NCBI GenBank assembly: GCA_944319815.1
Contig: CALUEX010000051.1
Location: 1-44,258, forward strand
Origin: an uncultured Prevotella sp.
GTDB lineage: Bacteria; Bacteroidota; Bacteroidia; Bacteroidales; Bacteroidaceae
Length of the DNA: 44,258 nt
Direction: 5' to 3'
A program made the position numbers and the translations under genes. Of the stretch, positions 25,610-36,188 are shown piece after piece (position 1 is the first letter of the stretch; every line of letters starts with the position of its first letter). A model generated the notes under the pieces. The model made no database searches and was not told the DNA's origin. It saw nothing but the letters and a program-made list of their open reading frames with translations.

Positions 25610-27670
25610 CTACCAGTCCCTGAACAGTTCAAAACCAAAGCGGCATCCAAAACCGTCGAACTGCGTATTACGGGTAGCCATGAACACTCCCATAGAAAAG
25701 AAGCGGTTGGTAAATCCGTATCCATATTCAATGTAAGGATGTAGATGTTCAACAAACAGCACATTCATGTAAATTCGTTCTATCTCCATCAGGCGGCCTA
25801 CATAAGGAATCCGTGACAAAACCATCAATGGCGATTCATAGGTGACATTGGCTCTCACATAATATTCAGACGCATTGTACCAGTTGCTGTTTAACAGTTG
25901 GAATTCTCCCGTCCAGTCGTCGTTCCATCCGCCGGGGATATTTTCTTCCCTGAAATTTGTGTAATCAAGGAAATAGGAGTTGCGGCTTTTTGATGTGTAA
26001 AAACCGTTGCCAAGTCTTAGGGACAGGCTGCGTAACGAGTGGAATTGTTTTTTCCAAGATACGTCAAGTTCGTACCGTTCATAATCCATGTCCGCTTTGC
26101 CGACCCGTATGCCGCGTTCATAATCAGCCGTGATAGCAGGTCCATACCATCCTATAGGTCGGTATTGCAGTTGAAGTGAAGGTGCAAGCGAGTAGTATTC
26201 GGTTGGCCGGCCGGCAACTTCAAATCCCGTTTTATCCACAGCCGAACGCTTGTGAAACACAAATCCAGGCTGAATGCTCCACTTGTCTGAAAAGTCATAG
26301 TTGCATACCATTTTTACGTATAGGTCTTTGAAATAATCCAGGTTCATCTTGTCCCAATCTATCGAATCCAAGGTTTCATTCTTCACCTGGTCTACGATGC
26401 TTGAGTTTGTTATCCTGTTACCATTACCTATTTCCAGCCTGATAAAGCCGTTTCTTTTCAAGTTGAAGTCGTATTTTAATGGTACATTGAAGTACAGTTG
26501 GCGCTGCTTAAATGAATATCCGGCATTGAATGCCAGCGAGATGTCGCTGTTGTCCGAGAATTTGTAGCTGGCGTTTAACTTGAGTTTGTATGTTATGCCA
26601 CGTCGTCCGCTGTAGCTTAGGTATAGTGGGTTGAGTATAGGCGAAATCCTGAACGCACCTTGGTCGTTTGCGCCAAAGTTCCCTTTAGTACGGTTTACGA
26701 CATAGTCTCCAAAAGAGTCCCATAAAATCTTTTTCCATTTGCTGTCCTCTTTTTTTTTGATTATCGCCGTATCTTTTGCATTTTCGAGCGAATCTTGCTT
26801 TTGGTATACATTTTTAATGTAGTCAGGCAGCGGTCCGGGTCTTACTTCCGCCATTAACTGCCTGTCATGCGAGTTGACTATTGTGTCGGGCAGTGATATA
26901 GGATTGTCGTAAACGGCATGATAACTGGCTTTTATCCGGTTACCTATAAAATGAAACCTTGCGTCAATGTCGCAAGTCTTTGGCAACAAGGAGCTGATGC
27001 CGTCCATACCCATAGTCAGGTCAACATGGAAGCTAACTAAATCGTATTCACCGTTAAACTTCATTCTTATGATGCTCCCAGAGAGCTTATCGGCGATGGC
27101 CGAGCCGCTTATCAGTTGTGTGTTGTATCGTTTGGGGCGAAAAACAATCTCTATGCGGTTATCTGTAAGTTGTGTTATGTCATACCTGTATAGTCGAATG
27201 TTGCTTTTATTGAAAGGCGAAAGCACCTGGACTCCGAACATCGTCACATTATAGACGTTAGGCATCAGGTATCGCGTCATTGTTTCCATTGCGTCCTTAT
27301 GCCGTGGTATAGTGCCGGTATTGAGTTGCCTTACGGCTTTGGTTATATTTTTGTTCCGTATCGTAAGTGTACTGTATGTCTCACCGGCGTATTCACGTTT
27401 GCCCCGTGAGATGTAAAACATTGATGGTATGGCCATCAGGGTAAAATTGCGTTTCTCTGTCTTGAAATAATACCAAAGGTAGACATTCGAACTTATTTCC
27501 TCGTCGTTAGAAGGCACACTTTGGCTGTACGCCAAAACACGTTGCAATAGCAGTGAGTCAGTTTCTGGTTTGGCGTAGGTTTCAGCAGATGGGCGCAGAA
27601 TAAATATTGCGAGCGTCAAGGCTATTTTTCCAAGGACTTTCACGATGCAAATATACAAGTATTTTTCCAA
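25610..27670 (-). CDS. DUF5686 family outer-membrane beta-barrel protein
   Basis: This 686-residue protein is predicted to be exported to the outer membrane. A signal-like segment (GKIALTLAIFILRPSAETYA) is followed by a soluble region containing NVYNVTMFGVQVLSPFN, typical of DUF5686. From about residue 330 there are many amphipathic strands ending in an aromatic residue (final residues LFRDW), as in beta-barrels. The N-terminal carboxypeptidase-regulatory-like domain present in many relatives is absent. Two starts are possible: ATG at 27670, or GTG at 27643. The latter gives a cleaner signal peptide (MKVLGKIALTLA) and lies just after a minus-strand TATATTTG box at 27654-27647. The function of the family is unknown. 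Confidence 0.75.
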   Translation of the reverse strand: MEKYLYICIVKVLGKIALTLAIFILRPSAETYAKPETDSLLLQRVLAYSQSVPSNDEEISSNVYLWYYFKTEKRNFTLMAIPSMFYISRGKREYAGETYSTLTIRNKNITKAVRQLNTGTIPRHKDAMETMTRYLMPNVYNVTMFGVQVLSPFNKSNIRLYRYDITQLTDNRIEIVFRPKRYNTQLISGSAIADKLSGSIIRMKFNGEYDLVSFHVDLTMGMDGISSLLPKTCDIDARFHFIGNRIKASYHAVYDNPISLPDTIVNSHDRQLMAEVRPGPLPDYIKNVYQKQDSLENAKDTAIIKKKEDSKWKKILWDSFGDYVVNRTKGNFGANDQGAFRISPILNPLYLSYSGRRGITYKLKLNASYKFSDNSDISLAFNAGYSFKQRQLYFNVPLKYDFNLKRNGFIRLEIGNGNRITNSSIVDQVKNETLDSIDWDKMNLDYFKDLYVKMVCNYDFSDKWSIQPGFVFHKRSAVDKTGFEVAGRPTEYYSLAPSLQLQYRPIGWYGPAITADYERGIRVGKADMDYERYELDVSWKKQFHSLRSLSLRLGNGFYTSKSRNSYFLDYTNFREENIPGGWNDDWTGEFQLLNSNWYNASEYYVRANVTYESPLMVLSRIPYVGRLMEIERIYMNVLFVEHLHPYIEYGYGFTNRFFSMGVFMATRNTQFDGFGCRFGFELFRDW

Positions 27671-28268
27671 TTTAGGTGATGGCTACCGTGCTTATTTTTT
27701 ACTGAAAGTGTGCTTCTGGAATGTTATATTGTAAGCGCAATGCCAATGATTGATGGCATTTTGTTATTTTACAAATGTTCGGTATTTTTTGTAATTTAAG
27801 GATTTATGTGCACGGTTTTACTTGTCAAAGTCGTTAAAACTGCTTATCAGCAATGGCCATTTGCCCTTTTTCATCAGGATTTGTATATGTTTGGCGGTTT
27901 GTAATATGCTAAACTGGCGTCTAATGTATGTTGAACGGAAAGGTCATTCATGGCTTTTTATCTTCCAAAAGGCCACAAGTTGCGTTATGGAATATTGCAC
28001 ATGATTTATTGACTGCTTGTTAGTGTCCTTATATCCAGCACATTTAAGTGTGCACACTTTTTATTGTATTTTTAGTCCCTATATTTTGTAATCGTATTCT
28101 TTTTCCTGTTTTGCGGTTTTGTCGAAAGTCAAGATGTAAGCAGAAACAGCATATAGATAGACAAAATAACATTGACCGCATTGCGGTTGCCGTCAAGGTG
28201 GATAATCTTTAACAAATATTCAGGCCGTGGGCTTTTGATGCGTCATGGCGATTACATGAAATAAAATA
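27671..28268. other. Divergent intergenic region with a 14-bp palindrome
   Basis: Nearly 600 AT-rich bases lie between the DUF5686 gene and the acyl-CoA synthetase promoter. No credible gene is seen. Structures present are a perfect 14-bp palindrome AAGTGTGCACACTT at 28046-28059, a small hairpin AATGCCA/TGGCATT near 27740-27762, and CCGCATTGCGG near 28175. AGTGTGC also appears near 27706 and 28287, so the palindrome half-site recurs. It may be a binding site for a dimeric regulator. Confidence 0.4.
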
Positions 28269-28336
28269 TTGCACAAATAATTTGTGAGTGTGCAGAAAAT
28301 ACCATATCTTTGCACAAATTTTTGATTTTTGTGCAA
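28269..28336 (+). promoter_or_regulatory. Three copies of a 9-mer around the acyl-CoA synthetase promoter
   Basis: TTGCACAAA occurs at 28269-28277 and 28310-28318, and its complement TTTGTGCAA at 28328-28336. The latter two form a 9-bp inverted repeat with a 9-base spacer, running from the -7 box to the start codon. The first copy lies just upstream of the -33 box, 41 bases (about four helical turns) from the second. This looks like an operator, or a leader hairpin covering the start codon. Confidence 0.5.
28281..28312 (+). promoter_or_regulatory. Promoter of the acyl-CoA synthetase gene
   Basis: TTTG (28281-28284), a 20-base spacer and TATCTTTG (28305-28312) form an exact Bacteroidetes promoter. 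It fixes the translation start at the ATG at 28336, because the earlier in-frame codon at 28288 lies within the promoter. Confidence 0.85.
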
Positions 28337-30009
28337 TGGAGACAATACCAAGTTTTAACTCGTATATCGAGAAAAGCGTTATAGAAAACTGGGATTTGGA
28401 CGCCTTGACAGACTATAAAGGCGTCACCCTGCAATATAAAGATGTAGCAAGGAAGATTGAGAAGCTGCACATCATGTTCGAGAACAGCGGCGTTGAGCGT
28501 GGCGACAAGATAGCCATCTGCGGTCGTAACAGTGCTAATTGGGCTGTGGCCTTTCTTGCGACGCTCACCTATGGGGCTGTAGCCGTACCTGTATTACATG
28601 AGTTTACTCCTGACCAGATTTATAATGTCGTTAACCACAGCGAAGCAAAACTGCTTTTTGTTGGTGATGTCGTGGCAAAGTCTATAGATGCTACGAAAAT
28701 GCCAAATCTGGAGGGTGTGATATACATACCGGATTATTCGCTGTTGGTATCAAGGACAGACAAGCTGACTTATGCCCGAGAGCATCTTAACGAATTGTTC
28801 GGCAAGAGGTATCCGAAGGCGTTTCGCCCGAACCATGTAAATTATTATAAGGAAGAAAATCCCGATGAGCTTGCGCTTATCAACTATACAAGTGGTACCA
28901 CGGGCTTCTCAAAAGGGGTCATGCTGCCATATCGCGCCTTGTGGGGCAACCTGGACTTCACGCTCAACAAAATAGGTGTTCATGTGCCACGTGGCGCCAA
29001 TACCGTAAGTATGCTGCCGATGGCCCACATGTACGGAATGTCTTTCGAGTTTATTTTTGAGTTCTGCCATGGATGCCATATCTTTTTCCTGACTCGAGTG
29101 CCAAGTCCCGCCGTGATAGCCCAGGCCTTCAAGGACATCAAGCCCGCGATAATAATCGCCGTGCCACTGGTAATCGAGAAAATAATAAGGAAAAACATAT
29201 TTCCTAAAATACAAAATCACAAGATGCGCCTTTTGATGAATATGCCCGTGATAAGCAAAAAGGTAAAACAGCGTATTTGTGAAGAAGTGTATGCCGCTTT
29301 CGGTGGAAACCTGTATGAGGTTGTTGTTGGTGGGGCTCCTTTCAACCAGGAGGTTGAGGCTTTTCTTAAAAGCATAGATTTCCCCATAACCGTTGGGTAC
29401 GGTGCAACTGAATGTGCCCCGATAATCACATATACAGACTGGAGCGAGTTTGTGCCGACATCATGCGGAAAGGCGGTAATGCACATGGAGGTTAAGATAG
29501 ACAGCCCGGACCCGCAGAATGTCCCTGGCGAAATTCTTGCACGTGGCACGAACACAATGCTTGGGTATTATAAGAACGAGCAAGCCACCTCTTTGGCACT
29601 TGACAGAGAGGGCTGGTACCATACTGGCGACTTAGCTTTGATGGACGAAGATGGGTATGTCTTTATCAAGGGGAGAAGTAAAAATATGCTACTTGGAGCT
29701 AACGGGCAAAATATTTACCCTGAAGAGATAGAAGACAAGTTGAATAGTATGACATTGGTCGTTGAAAGTCTTGTAATCCAGAACGGCGATAAATTGGCCG
29801 CCCTGATATATCCTGACTATGACGAGGCTAAAAACCTTGGCTTCTCAAAGGAGGACTTACAGCACGTGATGGAGCAAAATCTCATTGAACTTAACCAAAT
29901 GATACCTTCATACAGTAAAGTGTCGTCTTTAAGGCTGCAAGATGAAGAATTTGAGAAAACCCCGAAAAAGAGCATCAAACGCTATTTGTACAAGGATGTT
30001 GAATTATGA
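28336..30009 (+). CDS. AMP-forming long-chain acyl-CoA synthetase
   Basis: This 557-residue ANL-superfamily ligase activates a carboxylic acid (probably a fatty acid) to acyl-CoA through an acyl-AMP intermediate. The P-loop YTSGTTGFSKG is at about 184-194. GYGATECAP and YHTGDLALMDEDGYVFIKGR follow, then the hinge GRSKNMLL and the C-terminal catalytic Lys region EKTPKKSIKRY. The N-terminal sequence suits the FadD/LCFA-CoA group found in Bacteroidetes. It is monocistronic: a strong promoter lies immediately upstream and a long hairpin terminator downstream. In anaerobic gut bacteria it likely serves the salvage of exogenous fatty acids into membrane lipid. Confidence 0.92.
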   Translation: METIPSFNSYIEKSVIENWDLDALTDYKGVTLQYKDVARKIEKLHIMFENSGVERGDKIAICGRNSANWAVAFLATLTYGAVAVPVLHEFTPDQIYNVVNHSEAKLLFVGDVVAKSIDATKMPNLEGVIYIPDYSLLVSRTDKLTYAREHLNELFGKRYPKAFRPNHVNYYKEENPDELALINYTSGTTGFSKGVMLPYRALWGNLDFTLNKIGVHVPRGANTVSMLPMAHMYGMSFEFIFEFCHGCHIFFLTRVPSPAVIAQAFKDIKPAIIIAVPLVIEKIIRKNIFPKIQNHKMRLLMNMPVISKKVKQRICEEVYAAFGGNLYEVVVGGAPFNQEVEAFLKSIDFPITVGYGATECAPIITYTDWSEFVPTSCGKAVMHMEVKIDSPDPQNVPGEILARGTNTMLGYYKNEQATSLALDREGWYHTGDLALMDEDGYVFIKGRSKNMLLGANGQNIYPEEIEDKLNSMTLVVESLVIQNGDKLAALIYPDYDEAKNLGFSKEDLQHVMEQNLIELNQMIPSYSKVSSLRLQDEEFEKTPKKSIKRYLYKDVEL

Positions 30010-30041
30010 CAAGTTTGTTTGTACGCCTGTGATAAGGTATT

Positions 30042-30110
30042 AAAAACATAAATGAAAGTGCGTGATACGCTGCATTGTCAGCGACCACGCACTTTCATTT
30101 ATGTTTTTTT
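30042..30110 (+). terminator. Long hairpin terminator after the acyl-CoA synthetase gene
   Basis: A 23-bp perfect stem (30042-30064 with 30086-30108) carries an extra 5-bp hairpin (CGCTG/CAGCG) in its loop and ends in a run of T. It is followed after about 110 bases by the nhaD promoter. Confidence 0.92.
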
Positions 30111-30220
30111 GTCTCCACTATGGCTTTAAGGATTTTGCATGATAAACATTTTTCTATGGAATATGGTGGTTGCTATATTAGATTAAAATCTCGTTAAACA
30201 TTGATTTTTTTTATTTGGGA

Positions 30221-30254
30221 TTTGTCATATTCTTGATAATAATTAGTAATTTTG
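30221..30254 (+). promoter_or_regulatory. Promoter of nhaD-pfkA
   Basis: TTTG at 30221-30224 and TAATTTTG at 30247-30254 have a 22-base spacer, slightly longer than usual. The ATG of nhaD follows at 30276. Confidence 0.65.
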
Positions 30255-30275
30255 TAGCTGAATTATCAGAAAGCT

Positions 30276-31673
30276 ATGGCACTTGTAATTGTTTCAATCT
30301 TATTGATAGGATACTTCCTAATTGCCACGGGATACGCAACCAACGTAAATCGGGCTGCCGTGGCAATGTTCGTTGGAACAGCAGGGTGGGTGCTTTATAT
30401 CTGTTTTGGTACGGATTTCGTCATGAGTCAGCACCAAGCTGACTATCTTGAGTTTCTCTCTGGTGCGGCTTCTTCGAGCACTAACGTAAAACGGTTCATA
30501 GCCGAAGACATATTTATAAAGTATGTAGGCAAGGGTGCCGAGATTGTTTTGTTCCTGCTTGCAACAATGACTATCGTTGAAATATTGAACAATAACGGTT
30601 GTTTCGATTTCTTGCAGGAATTATTGAAAACACGTAACAGTAAGCATCTTCTTTGGATTATGTCTGTAATGACGTTCGTCATTTCGGCCAATCTCGACAA
30701 CCTCACCACGACAACCATGATGCTTGTCATCATGCATAAGTTGCTGCCCAACCGCCGTCAACGTATGATATACGGATGTGCCATAGTGCTTGCGGCTAAT
30801 TGTGGAGGTGCTTTAACCGTGATTGGAGACCCCAACGGTCTCGTGTTGTGGAGTACTGGGGCCGTGACGGCGACCAACTTCTCTGCATCGCTCGCCTTGC
30901 CTTGCTTGATTGCGTGGGCTTTGCCTACATATTGGCTTGGGCGAAGCCTTCCTGAACATATAGACTTGCAATGTTCGACAATGCCTTACCGTGGAGATGA
31001 TACGAACCTCAATAAATGGCAACGTGTCGTAATGCTTATCTTGGGCATCGGCGGGTTGTGGTTTATACCAACGTTTCACAACATCACAAAGTTGAGCCCT
31101 TTCCTTGGTGCGTTGTGTGTGCTTTCTGTCTTGTGGATTGTAAATGAGATATTCAATCACAAGTTAATGAATGCAGACCAGATGATTCAGCGTGCTGTAC
31201 CACGTGCACTGCAATATGGTGTAATTCAGCTGATGCTTTTTGTCATGGGCATAATGCTTGCTTTAGGGGCAGTTAAAGAAACTGGCATATTGTCTAATGT
31301 TGCCGGATTTTGTGATACCAGCATTCACAATGTATGGATAATGGGTGCTGTTACAGGCTGTGTCAGCAGCGTGCTTGATTCATTTGCCACCTGTGTGAGT
31401 TTTATTTCCATACATCCACTTGTCGATACTGTTGATGTAGCCAGTTCTACTGATGCTCCATATATGTCTGCCTTTATGCAAAACGGGGTCTATTGGAAAG
31501 TTGTGGCTTTCTGTTCGGCCATGGGTGGCAACATACTTCCATTAGGTTCGGTTAGCGGGCTTGCACTTCTGAAAATGGAGCGTATGCACGTAGGATGGTA
31601 TTTTAAGAATGTAGGAGTGGCGGCTATTATAGGATGGCTTTTAGGCTTGGCTGTTATGTGGCTATGCTGCTGA
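30276..31673 (+). CDS. nhaD: Na+/H+ antiporter, NhaD type
   Basis: This 465-residue inner-membrane antiporter of the ion-transporter superfamily has about 12 hydrophobic helices. Family landmarks are ISANLDNLTTTTMMLVI, containing the Asp and Thr residues expected in the ion site, NCGGALTVIGDPNGLVLWSTG, and SVLDSFATCVS in the second half, a pseudo-repeat of the first. It exports Na+ in exchange for protons, so it links to the proton gradient used by the ATP synthase encoded 1.2 kb downstream. The pfkA gene begins 34 bases later and is probably in the same transcript. Confidence 0.9.
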   Translation: MALVIVSILLIGYFLIATGYATNVNRAAVAMFVGTAGWVLYICFGTDFVMSQHQADYLEFLSGAASSSTNVKRFIAEDIFIKYVGKGAEIVLFLLATMTIVEILNNNGCFDFLQELLKTRNSKHLLWIMSVMTFVISANLDNLTTTTMMLVIMHKLLPNRRQRMIYGCAIVLAANCGGALTVIGDPNGLVLWSTGAVTATNFSASLALPCLIAWALPTYWLGRSLPEHIDLQCSTMPYRGDDTNLNKWQRVVMLILGIGGLWFIPTFHNITKLSPFLGALCVLSVLWIVNEIFNHKLMNADQMIQRAVPRALQYGVIQLMLFVMGIMLALGAVKETGILSNVAGFCDTSIHNVWIMGAVTGCVSSVLDSFATCVSFISIHPLVDTVDVASSTDAPYMSAFMQNGVYWKVVAFCSAMGGNILPLGSVSGLALLKMERMHVGWYFKNVGVAAIIGWLLGLAVMWLCC

Positions 31674-31707
31674 TTTCAAGAATTAGGATTTATATAAAAA
31701 TAATATT

Positions 31708-32685
31708 ATGGGTAAAATTAAGACAATAGGTGTTTTGACATCGGGAGGCGACGCTCCCGGCATGAATGCAGCAATTCGTGCGGTGACAAGGGCCGGTATT
31801 TGCAATGGTTTTCAGGTAAAAGGTATTTATAGGGGCTTCGACGGCTTGATAAATAACGAAATAGCAGATTTCACCACTGAAAATGTCAGTGGAATAATAA
31901 TGTCGGGAGGCACAATCCTGAAAACTGCGAGGAGCGATGAGTTCAAGACTCAGGAAGGTCGTCAGAAAGCGTATGACAACCTCGTCGCCAATGGTATAGA
32001 TGCATTGGTCGTAATAGGAGGTAATGGCTCGCTTACAGGCGCCATGCTTTTCGCGCGTGAGCATGACGTTTGTTGTATAGGATTGCCAGGGACAATAGAT
32101 AACGACTTATACGGCACGGATTCAACAATCGGGTATGACACAACGCTTAATACAATAGTTGAATGCGTTGACCGGATTAGGGATACGGCGCAGAGCCATG
32201 AGCGTATATTTTTTATAGAAGTAATGGGACGTGATGCTGGCTTTTTGGCTCAAAACAGTGCAATAGCGTCTGGTGCAGAAGCTGCCATCATACCGGAGGA
32301 TTCGACGGACGTGGACCAGTTGGCGCGTTTCATGGAACGTGGCATACGTAAAAGTAAGAAGAGCTGTATTGTTATAGTTTCAGAGAGTCCAAAATGCGGT
32401 GCATTATATTATGCCGACCGTGTTCGCAACGAGTTTCCAGATTATGACGTCAGGGTGTCAATCTTGGGTCATCTTCAGAGAGGTGGCCGACCGTCCGCCC
32501 ATGACAGAATATTGGCAAGCCGTACAGGAGTTGGTGCAATAGATGCTATTCTTCAGGGACAGCGCAACGTAATGGTTGGAGTTCGTAACAATGAGGTCGT
32601 GTATGTTCCGCTTAGTGAAGCCATACGTTCAGATAAGCCTTTTGATAAAAAACTTATCACTGTTCTGGACGAGTTGAGCATCTAA
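31708..32685 (+). CDS. pfkA: ATP-type 6-phosphofructokinase with altered GGDGS motif
   Basis: This 325-residue glycolytic enzyme phosphorylates fructose 6-phosphate. [14 protein letters not shown] is at 11-24, the substrate motif PGTIDND at 127-133 with the catalytic Asp131, and MGRDAGFLA later. The nucleotide loop reads GGNGS (104-108, codon AAT at 32023-32025), whereas almost all bacterial ATP-PFKs have GGDGS with the Asp contacting Mg-ATP. The Gly at the next position and Gly128 of PGTIDND mark it as ATP type and not pyrophosphate type. The change may weaken Mg-ATP binding or be a lineage trait. It follows nhaD by 34 bases. Confidence 0.92.
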   Translation: MGKIKTIGVLTSGGDAPGMNAAIRAVTRAGICNGFQVKGIYRGFDGLINNEIADFTTENVSGIIMSGGTILKTARSDEFKTQEGRQKAYDNLVANGIDALVVIGGNGSLTGAMLFAREHDVCCIGLPGTIDNDLYGTDSTIGYDTTLNTIVECVDRIRDTAQSHERIFFIEVMGRDAGFLAQNSAIASGAEAAIIPEDSTDVDQLARFMERGIRKSKKSCIVIVSESPKCGALYYADRVRNEFPDYDVRVSILGHLQRGGRPSAHDRILASRTGVGAIDAILQGQRNVMVGVRNNEVVYVPLSEAIRSDKPFDKKLITVLDELSI

Positions 32686-32768
32686 TTAATCAATGATGCA
32701 TTGTGGTTGTTAAAATGTCTTTCATATATGTAAATAAACGTTTATATTTTAAAAGTTTATCCGCATTA

Positions 32769-34370
<1,602 letters not shown>

Positions 34371-34384
34371 TAAATTTTAGTGCT

Positions 34385-34630
34385 ATGGGGCTGAAGCTGA
34401 AAATAATATCACCGGAAAAGATTGAATTTGAAGGAATGGTCAATAGTGTAATGGTTCCTGGGACAAAGGGCTGTTTCCAAATATTAAACGACCATGCGCC
34501 GATTATATCGTCTTTGCAACCGGGAGTTGTCGAATATGTAACAAGTGAGCGAAAAAATAGCTTGACCATTATGGGAGGTTTTGTCGAGGTTCAGAAGAAT
34601 GTCGTAAGCCTTTGTGTTGAGCTTGAGTGA
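34385..34630 (+). CDS. atpC: F1 ATP synthase subunit epsilon (short form)
   Basis: This 81-residue protein has the beta-sandwich of epsilon (landmarks ISPEKIEFEG, VPGTKGCFQILNDHAPIIS, GGFVEV). The C-terminal helical domain, which inhibits ATP hydrolysis in E. coli, is missing, as in other Bacteroidetes. The enzyme's control must therefore differ from the E. coli mode. The ATG at 34385 is chosen because the codon at 34367 overlaps the end of atpD. Confidence 0.93.
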   Translation: MGLKLKIISPEKIEFEGMVNSVMVPGTKGCFQILNDHAPIISSLQPGVVEYVTSERKNSLTIMGGFVEVQKNVVSLCVELE

Positions 34631-34637
34631 ATTTGCT

Positions 34638-35063
34638 ATGGATGTGAAATTCATTGAACAGACGAGTAAGCGTTATTGTAAGTATGGGATATGGCTTACG
34701 GCTGCACTGACACTATTGGCCATAGGTGCTATAGGGCTTAATTGGATAGATATGGCTTTCCTTAATGCCATAGTCGTCAGCGCGGTTTATTCGCTTGTCG
34801 TGATTTTCGCCTATTGTGCGTCATGGAAGTGGATTGCAAAAACGTCTTCTGTAAATATGGCGAAGTTTTATCTTGCAGCTTCGGCAATACGGCTTATGAC
34901 AGCAGCGTTGGTAGTAGTAGTTTATTGCATACTATCACAAGATAAGGTTTCTATACGTTATTTTGTATTACTGTTTTTTGCCTATTACGTGATGATGCTT
35001 GTATTTGATAGCGTATTTTTCGCTCGCGTAGAAAAGTGTAATAATCAAAAAATTGAAAGATGA
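34638..35063 (+). CDS. Four-helix membrane protein in the ATP synthase operon (AtpI-like)
   Basis: This 141-residue protein has four hydrophobic segments (about 19-37, 45-68, 80-102 and 108-132). Its place directly before atpB matches the position of AtpI, the small protein that helps assemble the c-ring, although sequence likeness is weak. It starts 7 bases after atpC and its stop overlaps the atpB start (ATGA), so it is translated with the complex. Confidence 0.7.
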   Translation: MDVKFIEQTSKRYCKYGIWLTAALTLLAIGAIGLNWIDMAFLNAIVVSAVYSLVVIFAYCASWKWIAKTSSVNMAKFYLAASAIRLMTAALVVVVYCILSQDKVSIRYFVLLFFAYYVMMLVFDSVFFARVEKCNNQKIER

Positions 35064-36136
35064 AACATTTAAGGCTATTGCTTTATATATTTCTGTTTAC
35101 GTTTTCTGTAGTGCCAATACGCGCTGCAGAGAGCGATGACAAGGGCATTGATTTACAGGAAATCCTGTTCAGTCATCTTCTGGATGCCTACGATTGGCAT
35201 ATAATGACCGTAAACGGGCATCATGTGACTTTGCCACTACCTGTAATAGTTAACAGCTCTACAGGATGGCATATATTCCTTAGCAGTGAATTTTCTGAAA
35301 ACAAGGATGCCAAAGGCAATAGACCAGGCCCATACGGATTGTATATTTCAGGCAGTGAGGCAAATGACAATAAGGTCTGTGAAATCGTTGATGGCAAAGA
35401 GGTACGACCTTTTGACATATCAATAACAAAGACCGTTGTTGTTTTGTTTATAGATTCAATCCTTCTCCTATTGTGCATCCTTATACCAGCAAGATGGTGT
35501 AAGAAACATAGGCCTGAAGACCCTGCTCCCAAAGGATTTACAGGTTTGATGCATATGTTTGTAATGTATATATATGATGATGTCGTCAAGGCGTCATTAG
35601 GGAAAGAGGCTGATAAGTATGCACCGTATCTTTTGACCTGTTTCTTTTTCATTTTCATTGCCAACATTATGGGGGTTGTACCATTTCCTCCGGGTGGAGG
35701 TAACCTTACGGGAAATATTACGATAACTTTCTTCTTGGCTTTGTGCACTTTCTTAATAACGAATATAACAGGAACGAGAGCATATTGGAAAGACATATTT
35801 TGGCCGGAGGTGCCAATGTGGTTGAAAGTACCGGTACCGTTGATGCCGTTTATTGAGTTCTTCAGCATCTTTACTAAACCATTGGCATTGATGATTCGAC
35901 TTTTCGCCAATATGATGGCAGGACACTCTATTGCACTATCATTGACCTGCATAATATTTATCATGTTTGGTATTAACGCAATCGCAGGTACATCAATGAC
36001 GGCCGTAAGCGTCCTGATGAGTGTGTTCATGATGCTTTTGGAAGTCTTGGTTTGCTTCATTCAAGCACTGGTGTTTACAATGCTAAGTGCCGTGTTCATA
36101 TCTCTTGCGCACGTGCATGGCCATGCAAAAGAATAG
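35060..36136 (+). CDS. atpB: F0 ATP synthase subunit a
   Basis: This 358-residue protein has an N-terminal signal-like helix (KHLRLLLYIFLFTFSVVPIRA) and a hydrophilic region of about 100 residues that must face the periplasm. The usual helices of subunit a follow. The essential Arg of the proton path lies in MIRLFANMMAGHS. The extended N-terminus is known from Bacteroidetes a subunits; E. coli has 271 residues. The overlap with the preceding gene shows translational coupling. Confidence 0.95.
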   Translation: MKHLRLLLYIFLFTFSVVPIRAAESDDKGIDLQEILFSHLLDAYDWHIMTVNGHHVTLPLPVIVNSSTGWHIFLSSEFSENKDAKGNRPGPYGLYISGSEANDNKVCEIVDGKEVRPFDISITKTVVVLFIDSILLLLCILIPARWCKKHRPEDPAPKGFTGLMHMFVMYIYDDVVKASLGKEADKYAPYLLTCFFFIFIANIMGVVPFPPGGGNLTGNITITFFLALCTFLITNITGTRAYWKDIFWPEVPMWLKVPVPLMPFIEFFSIFTKPLALMIRLFANMMAGHSIALSLTCIIFIMFGINAIAGTSMTAVSVLMSVFMMLLEVLVCFIQALVFTMLSAVFISLAHVHGHAKE

Positions 36137-36188
36137 ATATTTGGTAAAGTAAATAAATTCATTAAATAACAATTAAAAAATTACGACT

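Noticed and set aside
31708-32685. A pyrophosphate-dependent phosphofructokinase, suggested by the altered GGDGS motif
   Set aside because: The PPi type has Asp at the next position (GGDD) and Lys in PKTIDND; here both are Gly, so the ATP type is retained.
35221-36060. A 279-codon open frame on the minus strand within atpB
   Set aside because: It is the shadow of the certain atpB gene, has no family likeness and no promoter.
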